Assembly: GCA_021014325.1 (NCBI GenBank)
Contig: CM037462.1
Span: 21,844,135 to 21,908,134, forward strand
Source of the DNA: Plazaster borealis
Lineage: Eukaryota; Echinodermata; Asteroidea; Forcipulatida; Labidiasteridae
Reading direction: 5' to 3'
Length of the DNA stretch: 64,000 nucleotides
Made by a program: the position numbers and the translations under genes. Numbering within the stretch: the stretch's first letter is position 1; every line of letters begins with the position of its first letter. Of this stretch, positions 1-9,975 are shown piece after piece. The notes under the pieces were generated by a model. That model made no database searches and was not told the DNA's origin. It saw only the letters and a list, made by a program, of their open reading frames with translations.

Positions 1-188
1 GTCGGTGGTGGCGGTTGCTGCTGGTCATCATAAACCCCCATGTCCATGTAGTCAGCCAGGGGATCCCTGGTCAAGCCAAGCTGGCCGATGATGTACTTGG
101 GGAGCTCGCTCCTGAGTGATCCCCCGATATTTTTAGCCTCCCCCTCAGCCGCTTCCAGGATATGGTAAAACTCTTCCGGATCAAACTC
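1..188 (-). CDS. MAST: MAST-like exon, end of the pre-kinase domain, cut by the window edge
   Basis: After the acceptor TTTGACTCCAG the exon encodes EFDPEEFYHILEAAEGEAKN, SELPKYIIGQLGLTRDPLAD and an acidic tail running into QQQPPPP at the window edge. EFDPEEFYHLLEAAEG and YIISQLGLTRDPLE are hallmark MAST strings just before the kinase domain. The glutamine/proline tail replaces the variable acidic linker of vertebrate proteins. Only 188 nt are visible; the reading frame stays open off the left edge. Confidence 0.96.
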
Positions 189-868
189 CTGGAGTCAAAG
201 CAGAATTCAAGTCAAGAGTAACATCTAATACATCAGCACAGCAAGTCAGTAACAATCTCTTTTTATTTCCATCACGTACAGAAAGACCGAGTACTTCTAT
301 ACAGTTTTTTTTGTACTTGAAAAGTTTAAATACTAATGTATTCTTTACTAACGAAGTGCTGGATAATTGGTTCTGAAATAATTTTGAAATAAATGTGGTT
401 TTAGATCTGTAATTCAATACAAGGAACCATGGACTGTGGTGCACACTTAACACATACAGTCCTTTTACCTACAAACTAACCATGGACTAGTACATGGAAT
501 GCCAGCAGCAGTTTTTGTAATTTTTTCCCCTCTATGAGGAAGGAAGGCTTCTTCACAAATCCTTCACAGTTTTGATACTTTGCCAATTGCTGTCAGTCTT
601 TTGGTCAATGCAGTCCCTCATTTCATCTCTATATCTTTTTTCTACATAATCTACGTCAACCGTCCTAATTTTCTTTTTTGGAATTTTGCTTTTTTAGACA
701 CTGGCCGACAACCAGAAGGCTCTTCCAGACCACTCAAGGTGAGGGGCATGGAATGGGGCAAAGAGAGACAAAATAAGACATACAACGTGGGTTTAAGACT
801 GTATCGAGGAAGAGGCTGACAACTGTGACATCAATGTTCATTATGAAGTGTAGGTACGTTATATTTAC
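189..868 (-). other. Intron (680 bp), no recognised element
   Basis: This intron separates the exons ending LLECL and starting EFDPEEF. It has a GTAAATATAAC donor and a TTTGACTCCAG acceptor. I see only AT-rich sequence and no dispersed repeat family. Confidence 0.7.
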
Positions 869-967
869 CAAGCACTCTAAGAGCCTGCCTGGTCTAGCAA
901 TAATCATCAGAAGTTCCCGTTCCACTCTGGCGAAAGCTTGCGCTGAAGCGTCTGATCTTTTCTCAGC
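869..967 (-). CDS. MAST: MAST-like exon, pre-kinase helical region (99 nt)
   Basis: The acceptor TCTGTGTTTCAG and donor GTAAATATAAC bound 33 codons in phase 0-0. The sequence AEKRSDASAQAFARVEREL leads into LMIIARPGRLLECL. MIIARPGRLLECL is almost identical to the LLIIIARPARLLECL motif of vertebrate MAST kinases. Confidence 0.96.
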
Positions 968-1631
968 CTGAAACACAGAACACAAAAACAAGAAGAAAAC
1001 CCATTAATTGTGATAAAAGCATCAACGTTTTTTCTTTAATTTGTGAAGAATTACTGTTTTCTTACAGTAAACCTGTAACTTTAACAATTTCACCAGACGT
1101 TTAGAACAAATCTCATATTCAAGTGATTACAAACAAACCAAACACACCGACACTGGCTCAATAAGAACATAACATTCTGCAAACATGTGGAGACAAGGTT
1201 CAACAGTTGTTTCTCTGTGGCAGAAAAAAACTACCACACTTCAGCTAATTTCTGTCACTTCCATAGTTTTCCAGCGGAACTTTATTTAGAAAGTTGACCA
1301 AGCCAACAAAAGTCCTTTCGTTTAGTCACTGCTGTGCATTTCCCACTCTTGACAGTCATAGCTTGAACACACAGGGTCACCCCCAACACCTCCTCGAGAG
1401 AGAGAAAAAAAACCAAGTCTGTGTAATATTTTGTTCTCAAGCGAGACCAAGGTTGAGATAAGCCTCCCGGGACTGTTGGACAGCGTCTGACATTGGACAG
1501 ATTCTTGGAACATCAAGGTCTAATATGATACACAGAAAATATGTGGGATTGTCAGAATGAAGCAGGTAGCCACTTTGTCATGACCTGGGACAGCTGGACA
1601 GATGGGTGGGAGTTAAAGGGGAGGTGCCAGG
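968..1631. other. Intron sequence without recognised elements
   Basis: This is the proximal part of the 3.2-kb intron between exons 4125-4301 and 869-967. It has short A-rich runs and nothing that I can assign. Confidence 0.5.
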
Positions 1632-2078
1632 ATTTCAAATGACGGAGTAAATTCTTGAACAGCTTAAACCCCCCTAAAACAGCCCTCAGAAAAAAAACAA
1701 TTGCCCAAAAGTAATGCCACGTTTTCAAAGGATGGATTGAATGCTTCAACAGTTTACACCAAAAAAAGCCCTCAGAAAAAAACCGATTGCACAAAAGTAA
1801 CACCGTGATTTCAAATGATGGATTGAATTCTTCAACAGCTTAAACCAAAAAAACAACCCTCAGAAAAAAACGGTTGCACAAAAGTGACACCACGATTTCA
1901 AATGATAGATTTCATTCTTCAAAGGCTTAAAACCAAAACATAGTCCTCAGAACAAAGTTGCAAAAGTAACACCACGATTTCAAATGATGGAAAAAATTCT
2001 TCAACAGCTATAAACAAAACCAACAAGACAGCCCTCAGAAAAAAAAGGGTTGCACAAAAGTGACACCATGAATTCAAA
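1632..2078. repeat. Five degenerate tandem units of about 87 bp
   Basis: Units begin GATTTCAAATGATGGATT at about 1632, 1721, 1808, 1895 and 1976. Each continues through TTCTTCAACAGCTTAAAC, an A-rich block, CCCTCAGAAAAAAA and TTGCACAAAAGTGACACCAC. Copies differ by substitutions and small indels, so the array is old. Confidence 0.85.
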
Positions 2079-2116
2079 CATGACATTACTTATGAAAAAC
2101 TTCAATCATAAATCTG

Positions 2117-3250
2117 TCGTTGAGTGTCTTGGGAGTGGTATATAGTGTACTGGACTCAACCTGTTGTGAGAGTGTGGGTTTGGATCCCTGTCAGTGTCAT
2201 GATACTATTGCTGAGCTGCCAACATTTGCATCTTGCAATCAGGGAGATTTTTTACAACAATCAGGGAGATATTTAGAATTACATTCAACAGAAAAGGGAC
2301 TAAGTTTCCATAATCAGGGAGATTTCAAAATTTCTTCATCAAAACTTGGAAATATTGGTTTATTTTAAGGGAACTTTCTGTAGAATCATGGAGAGTTGTT
2401 AGCTCTGCTAGTGTCCTTGAGCAAGACTCTTAACCATAATTGTTTCGTCCTTTGGATGGGACCTTAAGCCAGAGGTCCCATGAGTTGGGTAATGAAGGTC
2501 AACCAACCCAGTCCACTTAGTGTTAAGAGAAAGGGTTTACCCTGGTGTTTCTGGGTTTACCCTGGTGTTTCTGGGTTTACCCTGGTGTTTCTGGGTTTAC
2601 CCTGGTGTTTCTGGGTTTACCCTGGTGTTTCTGGATTTACCCTGGTGTTTCTGGGTTTACCCTGGTGTTTCTGGGTTTACCCTGGTGTTTCTGGGTTTAC
2701 CCTGGTGTTTCTGGGTTTACCCTGGTGTTTCTGGGTTTACCCTGGTGTTTCTGGGTTTACCCTGGTGTTTCTGGGTGTACCCTGGTGTTTCTGGATTTAC
2801 CCTGGTGTTTCTGGGTTTACCCTGGTGTTTCTGGGTTTACCCTGGTGTTTCTGGGTTTACCCTGGTGTTTCTGGGTGTACCCTGGTGTTTCTGGATTTAC
2901 CCTGGTGTTTCTGGGTTTACCCTGGTGTTTCTGGGTTTACCCTGGTGTTTCTGGGTGTACCCTGGTGTTTCTGGATTTACCCTGGTGTTTCTGGGTTTAC
3001 CCTGGTGTTTCTGGGTTTACCCTGGTGTTTCTGGGTTTATCCTGGTGTTTCTGGGTTTACCCTGGTGTTTCTGGGTTTATCCTGGTGTTTCTGGGTTTAC
3101 CCCCAAGTTTGTGGGTTTACCCTGGTGCTTCTGGGTCTACCCCCGAGTTTCTGGGTCTACCCCCAAGTTTGTGGGTTTACCCTGGTGGTTCTTGCCCGGT
3201 TGCGTCAGATTGTACCGCATCATCTTGTAACTTAAAAGTACTCCATTAAC
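2117..3250 (+). mobile_element. tRNA-Leu-type SINE, interrupted and carrying a minisatellite
   Basis: A tRNA-like head (about 2117-2200) has the anticodon-arm-like CTGGACTCAACC and a degenerate B box, GGGTTTGGATCCC. The SINE body resumes at about 2405 with CTTGAGCAAGACTCTTAACC and TTTGGATGGGACCTTAAG, as in the copies at 27303 and 43022. Sequence between 2200 and 2400 looks inserted. The body is split by the 20-bp array at 2533. After it, GCATCATCTTGTAAC recalls the SINE stretch GCGCCACAGCACCTTGTAAA. Confidence 0.6.
2533..3193. repeat. 20-bp minisatellite, about 33 copies
   Basis: The unit GGGTTTACCCTGGTGTTTCT is almost perfect in the left two thirds. Scattered variants are GGATTTAC, GGGTGTAC and GGGTTTAT. 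The right end is degenerate (CCCCCAAGTTTGTGGG). Because 20 is not a multiple of three and the unit lacks stops, all three plus frames stay open for over 230 codons. These are not genes. The unit resembles the SINE body segment GGGCTTCGCCCCGGTGTTCCTG. Confidence 0.97.
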
Positions 3251-3312
3251 AATTTTAAGCATGGATCAAATTGTATACAGCTGTTAAACAGAGACTGATA
3301 CTCATTGGATAT

Positions 3313-3656
3313 ATTTGCATAAAGCCTTGCCCCACTTTGTATACAGGCAAACCAGTATTCATGATTGCTGTTGCAGAAAGGGAACAAGACAAAGATTTAT
3401 TTGCATAAAGTCTGGCCCACTTTGTATACAGGCAAACCAGTATTCACGATTGCTGTTGCCGAAAGGGAACAAGACAAAGATTTATTTGCATAAAGCCTGG
3501 CCCCACTTTGTATACAGGCAAACCAGTATTCACGATTGCTGTTGCAGAAAGGGAACAAGACAAAGATTTATTTGCATAAAGCCTGGCCCCACTTTGTATA
3601 CAGGCAAACCAGTAATCATGATTGCTGTTGCAGAAAGGGAACAAGACAAAGATGGT
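3313..3656. repeat. 86-bp tandem repeat, four copies
   Basis: Units start TTGCATAAAGCC at 3315, 3401, 3486 and 3572 and run through CACTTTGTATACAGGCAAAC to GGGAACAAGACAAAGATTTA. Copies are more than 95% alike by eye. One 85-bp unit has lost a base. Confidence 0.95.
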
Positions 3657-3670
3657 GCCAGGAAGCTTTA

Positions 3671-3803
3671 GGCCGTATCCGAATTGGCGGCTATGGCTAC
3701 GACTGTTGCTAAGGGTGCAGCTAAGGATATACTGAACTACAACGCATGATGAAGAGGGAATCTAGCCGTAGCCGTAGCTGTAGCCGCCAATTCGGACATG
3801 GCC
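3671..3803. mobile_element. Short palindromic MITE with TTA target duplication
   Basis: The ends are inverted repeats: GGCCGTATCCGAATTGGCGG on the left and CCGCCAATTCGGACATGGCC on the right, flanked by TTA at 3668-3670 and 3804-3806. A three-base TTA duplication fits PIF/Harbinger-like elements. At 133 bp it can encode nothing. A related copy lies at 37531. Confidence 0.8.
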
Positions 3804-3828
3804 TTACTTTACTATTGGCAATTTTTCC

Positions 3829-4018
3829 AACAAACAGGGACCAATTTTATAAAGTTTTTAAGCAGAAAATTATGCTTAGCAGTTCTTTTCCGCTAAGCAC
3901 AAATAAGCAAGGAACCATTCACAAACAGTATATTCTACATAGTATTTTGGCTAGCAATCTGTTTCTGCTAAGCAAGATTTTTCAGTGCTTAACAGCTTTA
4001 TAAAATTGGGACTAGGTC
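3829..4018. repeat. Dispersed palindromic GCTTAAGCA-type element
   Basis: The ends read CCAATTTTATAAAG and CTTTATAAAATTGGGAC, with several GCTAAGCA motifs between. It belongs to the same family as the elements at 20090, 44094, 49454, 52846, 53178, 53566 and 55893. Confidence 0.75.
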
Positions 4019-4124
4019 CCACATCTTATCCTTAGGGGGGAGTGATTGATTACTCAAGAACAGTCCCAGTGGCTTGTTCCTGATTTTGACTGAGCAGAGT
4101 CGGAATGATGATAAATCTACTTAC

Positions 4125-4301
4125 ATCCTCTGAGAGAACCTTGAGTTTGTTGGCCATATCGGAGAGGTAGATGTGGGAGAGCAGGTCAGCCTGTGACTTC
4201 ACCAGGCAGTCACGGGCCAGCTCGATAGCATGATGGATCAGGAACATGTAGATGGCGTCACTGGCCTCCGCAGAGTCTGAGGAATGCTTGGTGATGAAGT
4301 C
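4125..4301 (-). CDS. MAST: MAST-like exon, pre-kinase helical region (177 nt)
   Basis: The acceptor TCCAACCACAG and the strong donor GTAAGTAG bound 59 codons in phase 0-0. The product starts DFITKHSSDSAEASDAIYMF and holds IHHAIELARDCLVKSQADLL, ending KLKVLSED. It corresponds to the FIHHQIIELARDCL and LLQDA segment of the MAST helical domain. Confidence 0.95.
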
Positions 4302-4945
4302 CTGTGGTTGGAGAGACAAAGTGTCCCTGACATTAATTACATGCTAATCAAATGAATTTGTTACCAATAACTGATACTACAATTTGAACGGGAGCAGGTT
4401 CCGAGGGAAAAATATAACATGGGCCTGATGTTCTCACCTCAGAACCTGCAATGACCAGTCCTAGGCAATGTCCACCTGTTTAAACTCCTGTACCGATAGA
4501 GTACATTTTCAAAATTGCTGACGAAGCCCAGGCCAAAGTCAGGGTTTCGAAAAGAACTTTTCAACAGTGACTTTTTCAAATTGTTGCAAATCCCCACTGA
4601 AAAATACCTCAAATTCCAATTTGATGGTATCCTTTTGTTAGTGCAACAACGTTGTACCTCCTGAAATACCATTTATGTTACACACAAGTTTGTAAGTCCC
4701 AAACTCTTGCGTAAAAATAGCCTGGATGTACACACAAAACAAACACGCACTGAGATACAATGTTTTTGCAGAGAGCTTCTCTCTTCTGTGTGATACAATG
4801 TTATTAGAAAATCAAGATAATTTGTTGTTGTACTGACACAAATAATATAGTATATAAAGCACCCTCCTTCTACTGGCAATAAAAGATAGCCTGGATGGAA
4901 ACACAAACAACAACGCACCGAGGGTGTTTTCATGTAAGATACAAT

Positions 4946-5075
4946 GTTTTTGCAAAATTGAAATGCAAAGCTTTTGCAAAAATCGAGATGCGACATTTTT
5001 GCAAAATCGAGATGCGATGTTTTTGCAAAATCGAGATACAACGATTTTGCAAACCGCGATACGACGTTTTTGTAC
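4946..5075. repeat. Degenerate 24-bp tandem repeat next to an exon
   Basis: About five units of the type TTTTGCAAAATCGAGATGCG end roughly 20 bases from the donor of the exon at 5097-5208. Confidence 0.8.
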
Positions 5076-5096
5076 TACCGTAACGACATCACTCAC

Positions 5097-5208
5097 CTTC
5101 AGTTTCTTCTCCATCTGTTCCTTGGCCTTTGGAAAGCGTTCTTTGTACAAGCTATTCATCATCAAAAGCTCACTTTCTGTTGTACCCATAAGAGGACTGC
5201 TTGCCCCG
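5097..5208 (-). CDS. MAST: MAST-like exon, pre-kinase domain (112 nt)
   Basis: The acceptor GTTTGTTTGCAG and donor GTGAGTGATG bound 112 nt. One base completes the serine of RPRSRSLS. The exon then encodes GASSPLMGTTESELLMMNSL and [17 protein letters not shown], matching the [20 protein letters not shown] region of the family. It ends in phase 0. The adjacent downstream intron contains a degenerate 24-bp repeat that almost touches the donor. Confidence 0.94.
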
Positions 5209-5905
5209 CTGCAAACAAACAGATATCAAGGGACATTAAAGAGAAAGTCTGACTGAATAAAAAGGGCCAGGAGAAATATGCTTAAAGTAGATGGCACATG
5301 ACTTAAAGAATGACTGCAGTAGCGTTCCATGGGCTTATTCGCTTAACAGCATGCAAGACAACATTGGTAATTGTTATAAACAAGTGTCTGCACTTCTCTG
5401 TCCTTTCTCTATGGTATGACCCAGCATATACATGAAATGACAAACTTGTGAAAGTTTAAGCTTGATCGGTTATTGGAGTCATCGGAAACTAGTGAAAACT
5501 TCCCCCTTATGTGTTTTCAAACATCAGGTTTTTGAGTCACAAGATCAAAACTAATTGCTTTACTCATTTCTCAACTTTTTAAGCAAACATATTTCAAGGA
5601 AAGTTTTCCCACCATAACCATCTTGATATCATGTAAGTTATGTGCAAATCTGTGAACATTTCTATTTTCAATCTTGCCAATGTTGTACACACTCTCTAAG
5701 CGTCTTGCTTCTCAGATATGCAACTTTGTCCCGGTAAACATAAATACATAAATAAAGGGGGGAACTGTTGAGCGGATAAAATTGAACAGTTTTTTCTTTT
5801 GTGGAGTGAGAAATGGCAGGTGGAATTTTTATTTTTACATGCAACCAGCTCCATGACAATGAACTGCATGGTAATGTAAATGCAGTGATTCAACTGTACA
5901 GCCAA
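5209..5905. other. Intron sequence without recognised elements
   Basis: This is the start of the 15.9-kb intron upstream of exon 5097-5208 in gene orientation. It is AT-rich, and I see no family that recurs in this window. Confidence 0.5.
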
Positions 5906-5909
5906 AAGA

Positions 5910-6185
5910 TTTCTGTTGCGGTACTCGTTGCTAATCACATGATTTGAACTAAACTCTTGTCAACAGGCATGCTCGGTGATCTACTGGTTGAGACATCTGG
6001 CCCAATTTCATGCTACTGTTTATCGAGCAATTCTGCACTAATGGCACATTGATTATTGTGCTTTACAGAGTGCTGTAAGCACAGAGTTCTGCAGTAAGCA
6101 GTGCCATGAATTTTGGCCCTGCTCTGGAATGGGGGACTCGTGGGTTCAATTCCCACCCGAGTAGAATGCCTGTGGATTCCCCCCT
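5910..6185 (+). repeat. Dispersed repeat composite with tRNA-SINE remnant
   Basis: The stretch 5910-6112 (TCAACAGGCATGCTCGGTGA, GGCCCAATTTCATGCTAC) is repeated around 10150-10256 and 11973-12065. There the same sequence is interrupted by the 10257-11972 element, so this copy is an empty site. A SINE fragment follows with a B-box-like GGGTTCAATTCCCACCCGAG (6142-6161). Confidence 0.6.
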
Positions 6186-7016
6186 CCCACCTCGCAAAAT
6201 TTGGTCATGGTGTTTATTTGGAAATCATCAACCTTGCAACAAATGTTTTACTTGACAAAACCAGACAATTAAAAAACAAATGTAATAATTTCATGATTTA
6301 CGATACTTAAATGGACAGACACCAATATTAAATTAATGAAAATAAAAAGAAGAAGATATTATGGAACAGTCGGATTTAATAAATGACTAAAAATAGATTT
6401 GATTTGTCGATACGCTCTGGTTGGTACCCTGTTCATAAGTAACACCATCCCCCGCCAGTACATCTGCTGTACAGCTCACGCTCAAAAGCTGCCATATGTT
6501 TTATGGGTAATTTTACCCCAAAAATCACTCATTTCATCGTTCAAAGGCTTTATTTATGACAAAAACTGATAATTCTGACGTGGCCTTGAATCTAATAAGC
6601 CATTATGTAAGTTAGATTTAAATAATGTCTGGTACAATGACTTGCTAAGTCACAAGTTACTGCTTAGATTAGAATTCCTCAGACTATAGAGACAGTTGCT
6701 ATGTCAAATGACTCGAGGCAAGAAAAACAAGAAATTGACACTGACATTTTTTTTCTGAAAATCTTGAGCAACCGTTGCAAAACAAACCCCCAAACTGATG
6801 AGTTTTGGTTTCTCAAGTTCTTAAAGATCAGAGAGATTGCATGATTTACTGTACTGAGTTGTTTGGAAAAAAATCGAGTTAAGACTTCTTTTTTAAGACA
6901 AGAAAAATCACCTCCACCTGTCTCAAGGTAGCATCTAATCAAAAAGACCCTTTCCTGAGGCCATCCATCAGAAATGAAAATATTCATTATCACTGATCCC
7001 GATGAGCCAACCATAC
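6186..7016. other. Intron sequence without recognised elements
   Basis: Ordinary AT-rich intron DNA. I found no repeat shared with other parts of the window and no coding signal. Confidence 0.45.
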
Positions 7017-7119
7017 AACATGCAGGCATGAGACTTGCTTCTTGTAAAGGGAAAGGTATTTTTTCTTAGCAAAAGGGCTTATCTGTACGGGAAATGTAAA
7101 TTTCTACTGGAACATTTTA

Positions 7120-7431
7120 ACTCTTTCAGTGCCCGCTTTTGGTTTGCCCAGCTTTTTGAGCTTTTTTGAAATTCTGTATTAGAAAAAATAAATAAATCTT
7201 TTTCACCAGACAAAATGTATCTTGCTGATTTGTGTTGCCTTGGTACATCCCAAAGTCAATAGTATTTCTTGAGTGATAATGCCCTCTCCTGATAACATGT
7301 ATGCTATGGGTCATACATGTACAATTGATGACACTTTTTGAGTACATAAAAAAGATCGTACATGTACGATAATGGTGCTTTCGGAATACAAAAAATAGAT
7401 CTTACATGTACGACCTTGGCACTGAAAGAGT
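7120..7431. mobile_element. PIF/Harbinger-like MITE, 312 bp, TTA target duplication
   Basis: The terminal inverted repeats ACTCTTTCAGTGCC and GGCACTGAAAGAGT are perfect over 14 bases. TTA occurs on both flanks (7117-7119 and 7432-7434). The insertion splits the 7023-7861 element just before its minisatellite. There is no transposase inside. Confidence 0.85.
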
Positions 7432-7434
7432 TTA

Positions 7435-7830
7435 GGGGCACTAAGGCAATGACCAGGGGCATGAAGGCAATGACCAGGGGCATGAAGGCAATGACCAGGG
7501 GCACTAAGGCAATGACCAGGGGCATGAAGACAATGACCAGGGGCATGAAGGCAATGACCAGGGGCACCAAGGCAATGACCAGGGGCATGAAGGCAATGAC
7601 CAGGGGCACTAAGGCAATGACCAGGGGCATGAAGGCAATGACCAGGGGCATGAAGGCAATGACCAGGGGCACTAAGGCAATGACCAGGGGCATGAAGGCA
7701 ATGACCAGAGGCATGAAGGCAATGACCAGGGGCACTAAGGCAATGACCAGGGGCATGAAGGCAATGACCAGGGGCATGAAGGCAATGACCAGGGGCACCA
7801 AGGCAATGACCAGGGGCATGAAGGCAATTT
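7435..7830. repeat. 21-bp minisatellite, 19 copies, with a 63-bp higher-order unit
   Basis: The unit GGCATGAAGGCAATGACCAGG has period 21, so both strands give heptapeptide frames. Units beginning GCACTAAGG or GCACCAAGG recur after every two GCATGAAGG units over most of the array, giving a 63-bp super-repeat. The array sits inside the 7023-7861 element. Confidence 0.96.
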
Positions 7831-7912
7831 CCTCCATTGCCTCAGTGAAGTATAAGGCCTGAACATGCATGAAAGGTTTATGTACGAGTATGCTTTCTGT
7901 CTTTATACTTAA

Positions 7913-8365
7913 AAAGGGGCTCTTTGGTCAAAGTCAGTTTTGTAGTTACTGTAGCTCAGTTGGAAGAGCACCAGCACGTTAATCTGGAGGTCGCTGGTTC
8001 AATTCCCGCTCTATTCAATTTGTCTTTGTTCAACCCCAAATCAAGCAATCATTTTCCAACAGATAAAATCCTTATGAGAGTGGAAAAAACAGTTACAAGG
8101 CCCTAACCTCATGTTAAAAATGGTGTGAAATGTCTTTTACCGTTTACTCTTTCAGAGCGAATTTAAAAACATGACATCATTGGATGTCAACAATAAATGG
8201 CTCTGTACTTTCCCCACAGGTTTTCAGTACTAAAAGGTCAAACTAAACGATGTTTTGATTTAAATTTATGGAAATTCAGGAATGATCTGAAAAAATTCCC
8301 TGTACAAAAATGTAGAGACCCATCTATCTGAAATCATTAGATGTTTTTGGCAGTTCTTGGAGCGT
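7913..8365. mobile_element. piggyBac-like MITE copy, right end eroded
   Basis: The left end reads TTAA (7909-7912) followed by AAAGGGGCTC. Internal matches to the copies at 24041 and 35398 include CATTTTCCAACAGATA, CTAACCTCATGTTAAAAATG and TACTCTTTCAGAGCG. The right terminus is not recognisable. A tRNA-derived SINE interrupts it at 7946. Confidence 0.65.
7946..8042 (+). mobile_element. tRNA-derived SINE (tRNA-Asn-like head)
   Basis: The A-box-like TAGCTCAGTTGGAAGAGC and B-box-like GGTTCAATTCC are spaced as in a tRNA. The anticodon loop ACGTTAA would carry GTT but has C instead of U at position 33, and the acceptor stem does not close. It therefore looks like a SINE head rather than a functional tRNA. 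The insertion interrupts the TTAA element at 7913. Confidence 0.6.
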
Positions 8366-8900
8366 AAAACACGCATACATGTGAAAGTAACATCTGGACG
8401 ACCGCTCCCGAGGAAAAAAAAAAAAAAAAACATTGCAAATTTGGTTTGGAAGGTTTAGTCACTCACATTATCTAGTAATGCTTAGTTATCCACAAAAGTT
8501 GCAGCAAATTTGGGCCCCACATTTTTGAGAAGACTGCTCCAAATTTTGAGCTTAGTGTACATGCAAACCTTATCATGACGATGAGTGGAATTCTTGTTCC
8601 ATTCTCGCGTAGACTAATAAACAAGACAGTTTTTGATATATATTTTATTACCAATGATTTACACAACCTTTACTGACAATCCCTGCATAACATGGAACAA
8701 AAATAAATAAATATCTAATAACAGAATTATGATAACAAAACTATGACAAATGTTATTAAAACAGACTCAATCTAGCATCACATGAATTGTCATATTAGCT
8801 CAGGTAGAACTGCAACTTGACATCCTTAATCAATAACTCAAATTCCCCATCCAGCTTACAAGGCAAAAAAACCCTAACTAACTGAGCAGCAGAACAAGAA
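8366..8900. other. Intron sequence without recognised elements
   Basis: AT-rich, with one poly(A) run at about 8415. Nothing recurs elsewhere in the window. Confidence 0.45.
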
Positions 8901-8929
8901 AGAAGCCTCAATAATAAATAAGATGTTTT

Positions 8930-9089
8930 GCCTCAGGTTTCCTTGGGTTTTTTTGGTAATTTTTCTTGTAATTTTCTGTTGCTTTGTATTGTATAAATTT
9001 ATTTACTTATTATTCGCCTGCAATCACTATTTAAATGTCTATCTTCTATAGGATTGGAAATAAAGTGAATTGAATTGAATTGAATTGTT
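8930..9089 (+). repeat. Probable LINE 3' tail with (TGAAT)n end
   Basis: T-rich sequence ends GGAAATAAAGTGAATTGAAT followed by more GAATT units. This is the simple-repeat tail style of some non-LTR retrotransposons. No reverse transcriptase frame is present, so this would be a short 5'-truncated copy. Confidence 0.35.
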
Positions 9090-9435
9090 ATATACACAAA
9101 ATAAGAAAATGAGGATCAGCCAAGCTGGTACATTTCTGAGAAAGACAACATCTTTTAGTCTACTTTCTTTTTTATAATCAATGCATTTCTAGTTTGTCAG
9201 AAGATTTCTCTCCTTTTGGATGATGATAGAAAAAAACAGGCAATTCACAAATTTTAAATTAAAGCTTATTTGAAAAAAGGATTTTCATGATGGTCAAGAG
9301 AAAATGAAATGCATAAAACCCATCTTTTTGACTCCCCTGCACTGATGATACATGCAGCTAATGCCTGCCCATGGTCTGCCAATATGGGAGTCAAATTGCA
9401 TGTAAAAATATGGTGTGCATCTAAACTGCATGCAT

Positions 9436-9975
9436 GCAAGGGAAATGTCAAATTCAATTTTGTGATGTATTCATTTTCCAATAGATAGAGTCCTCATGTG
9501 AGTGGGGAAAAATTACAAGTCTCTAACCTCACGTTAAAATGGTGTAAGTAGCCATTGTATTCAATAACATTCCGGGGCAAAATTTGTCAACATCTAAAAC
9601 ATCCGATGACATCATTCTGTGCAAAATGGGTCTGTACATTTTTGTATCGGGATGTTTTGGTTCATTCCTGACTGACAAAATATTTCTCCTTGAAATGTAA
9701 GGACCCATTAGTTGTTGAAATCTAATGACATCATGTTTCAAATTTTGCTCTTAAAAAGTCAGGAATGAACCAAAAATTTCCCAGTACAAAAATGTACAGA
9801 CCTATTTTTCTCAGAATGATGTCATCGAATGTTTTGGCACTAGAAGGGTATCAAATACAATGGCAATTTACACCATTTTAACGTAAAGTTGAAGACTTCA
9901 ACCCACTTACATAAGGAATCTATCTTGAGAAAAATGAGTACATTACAACATTGAGTTTGACATTTCCCTTCCTCT
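9436..9975. mobile_element. piggyBac-like MITE copy, left edge eroded
   Basis: The left part GGGAAATGTCAAATTCAATT is the inverse of the right part ending TTTGACATTTCCCTTCCTCT, followed by TTAA (9976-9979). The interior shares CTCTAACCTCACGTTAAAAT and CATTTTCCAATAGATA with the intact copies at 24041 and 35398. The left TTAA is lost. Confidence 0.75.

Larger units (their letters stand above)
7023..7861. mobile_element. Inverted-repeat element with internal minisatellite and nested insertion
   Basis: The left end CAGGCATGAGACTTG pairs with the right end AAGTATAAGGCCTG. AACATG flanks both sides (7017-7022 and 7862-7867), consistent with a target duplication. The left half resembles copies at 37020, 51601 and 54179 (CAGGCCTGATACTTCATT and AATTTCTACTGG). 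It contains a separate 312-bp insertion at 7120 and the 21-bp array. It is non-autonomous, and the superfamily is not certain. Confidence 0.7.

Noticed and set aside
2533..3193. CRISPR-like array
   Set aside because: Units are directly abutting with no unique spacers, and the window is plainly eukaryotic. The same applies to the other arrays.
7304..7870. Long frames on both strands over the 21-bp array
   Set aside because: Period 21 without stops automatically creates long heptapeptide frames. The pattern follows the repeat and the mobile element, not coding constraint.
7946..8014. tRNA-Asn gene
   Set aside because: The loop lacks U33, the acceptor stem is not closed, and it interrupts another repeat in the manner of a SINE.
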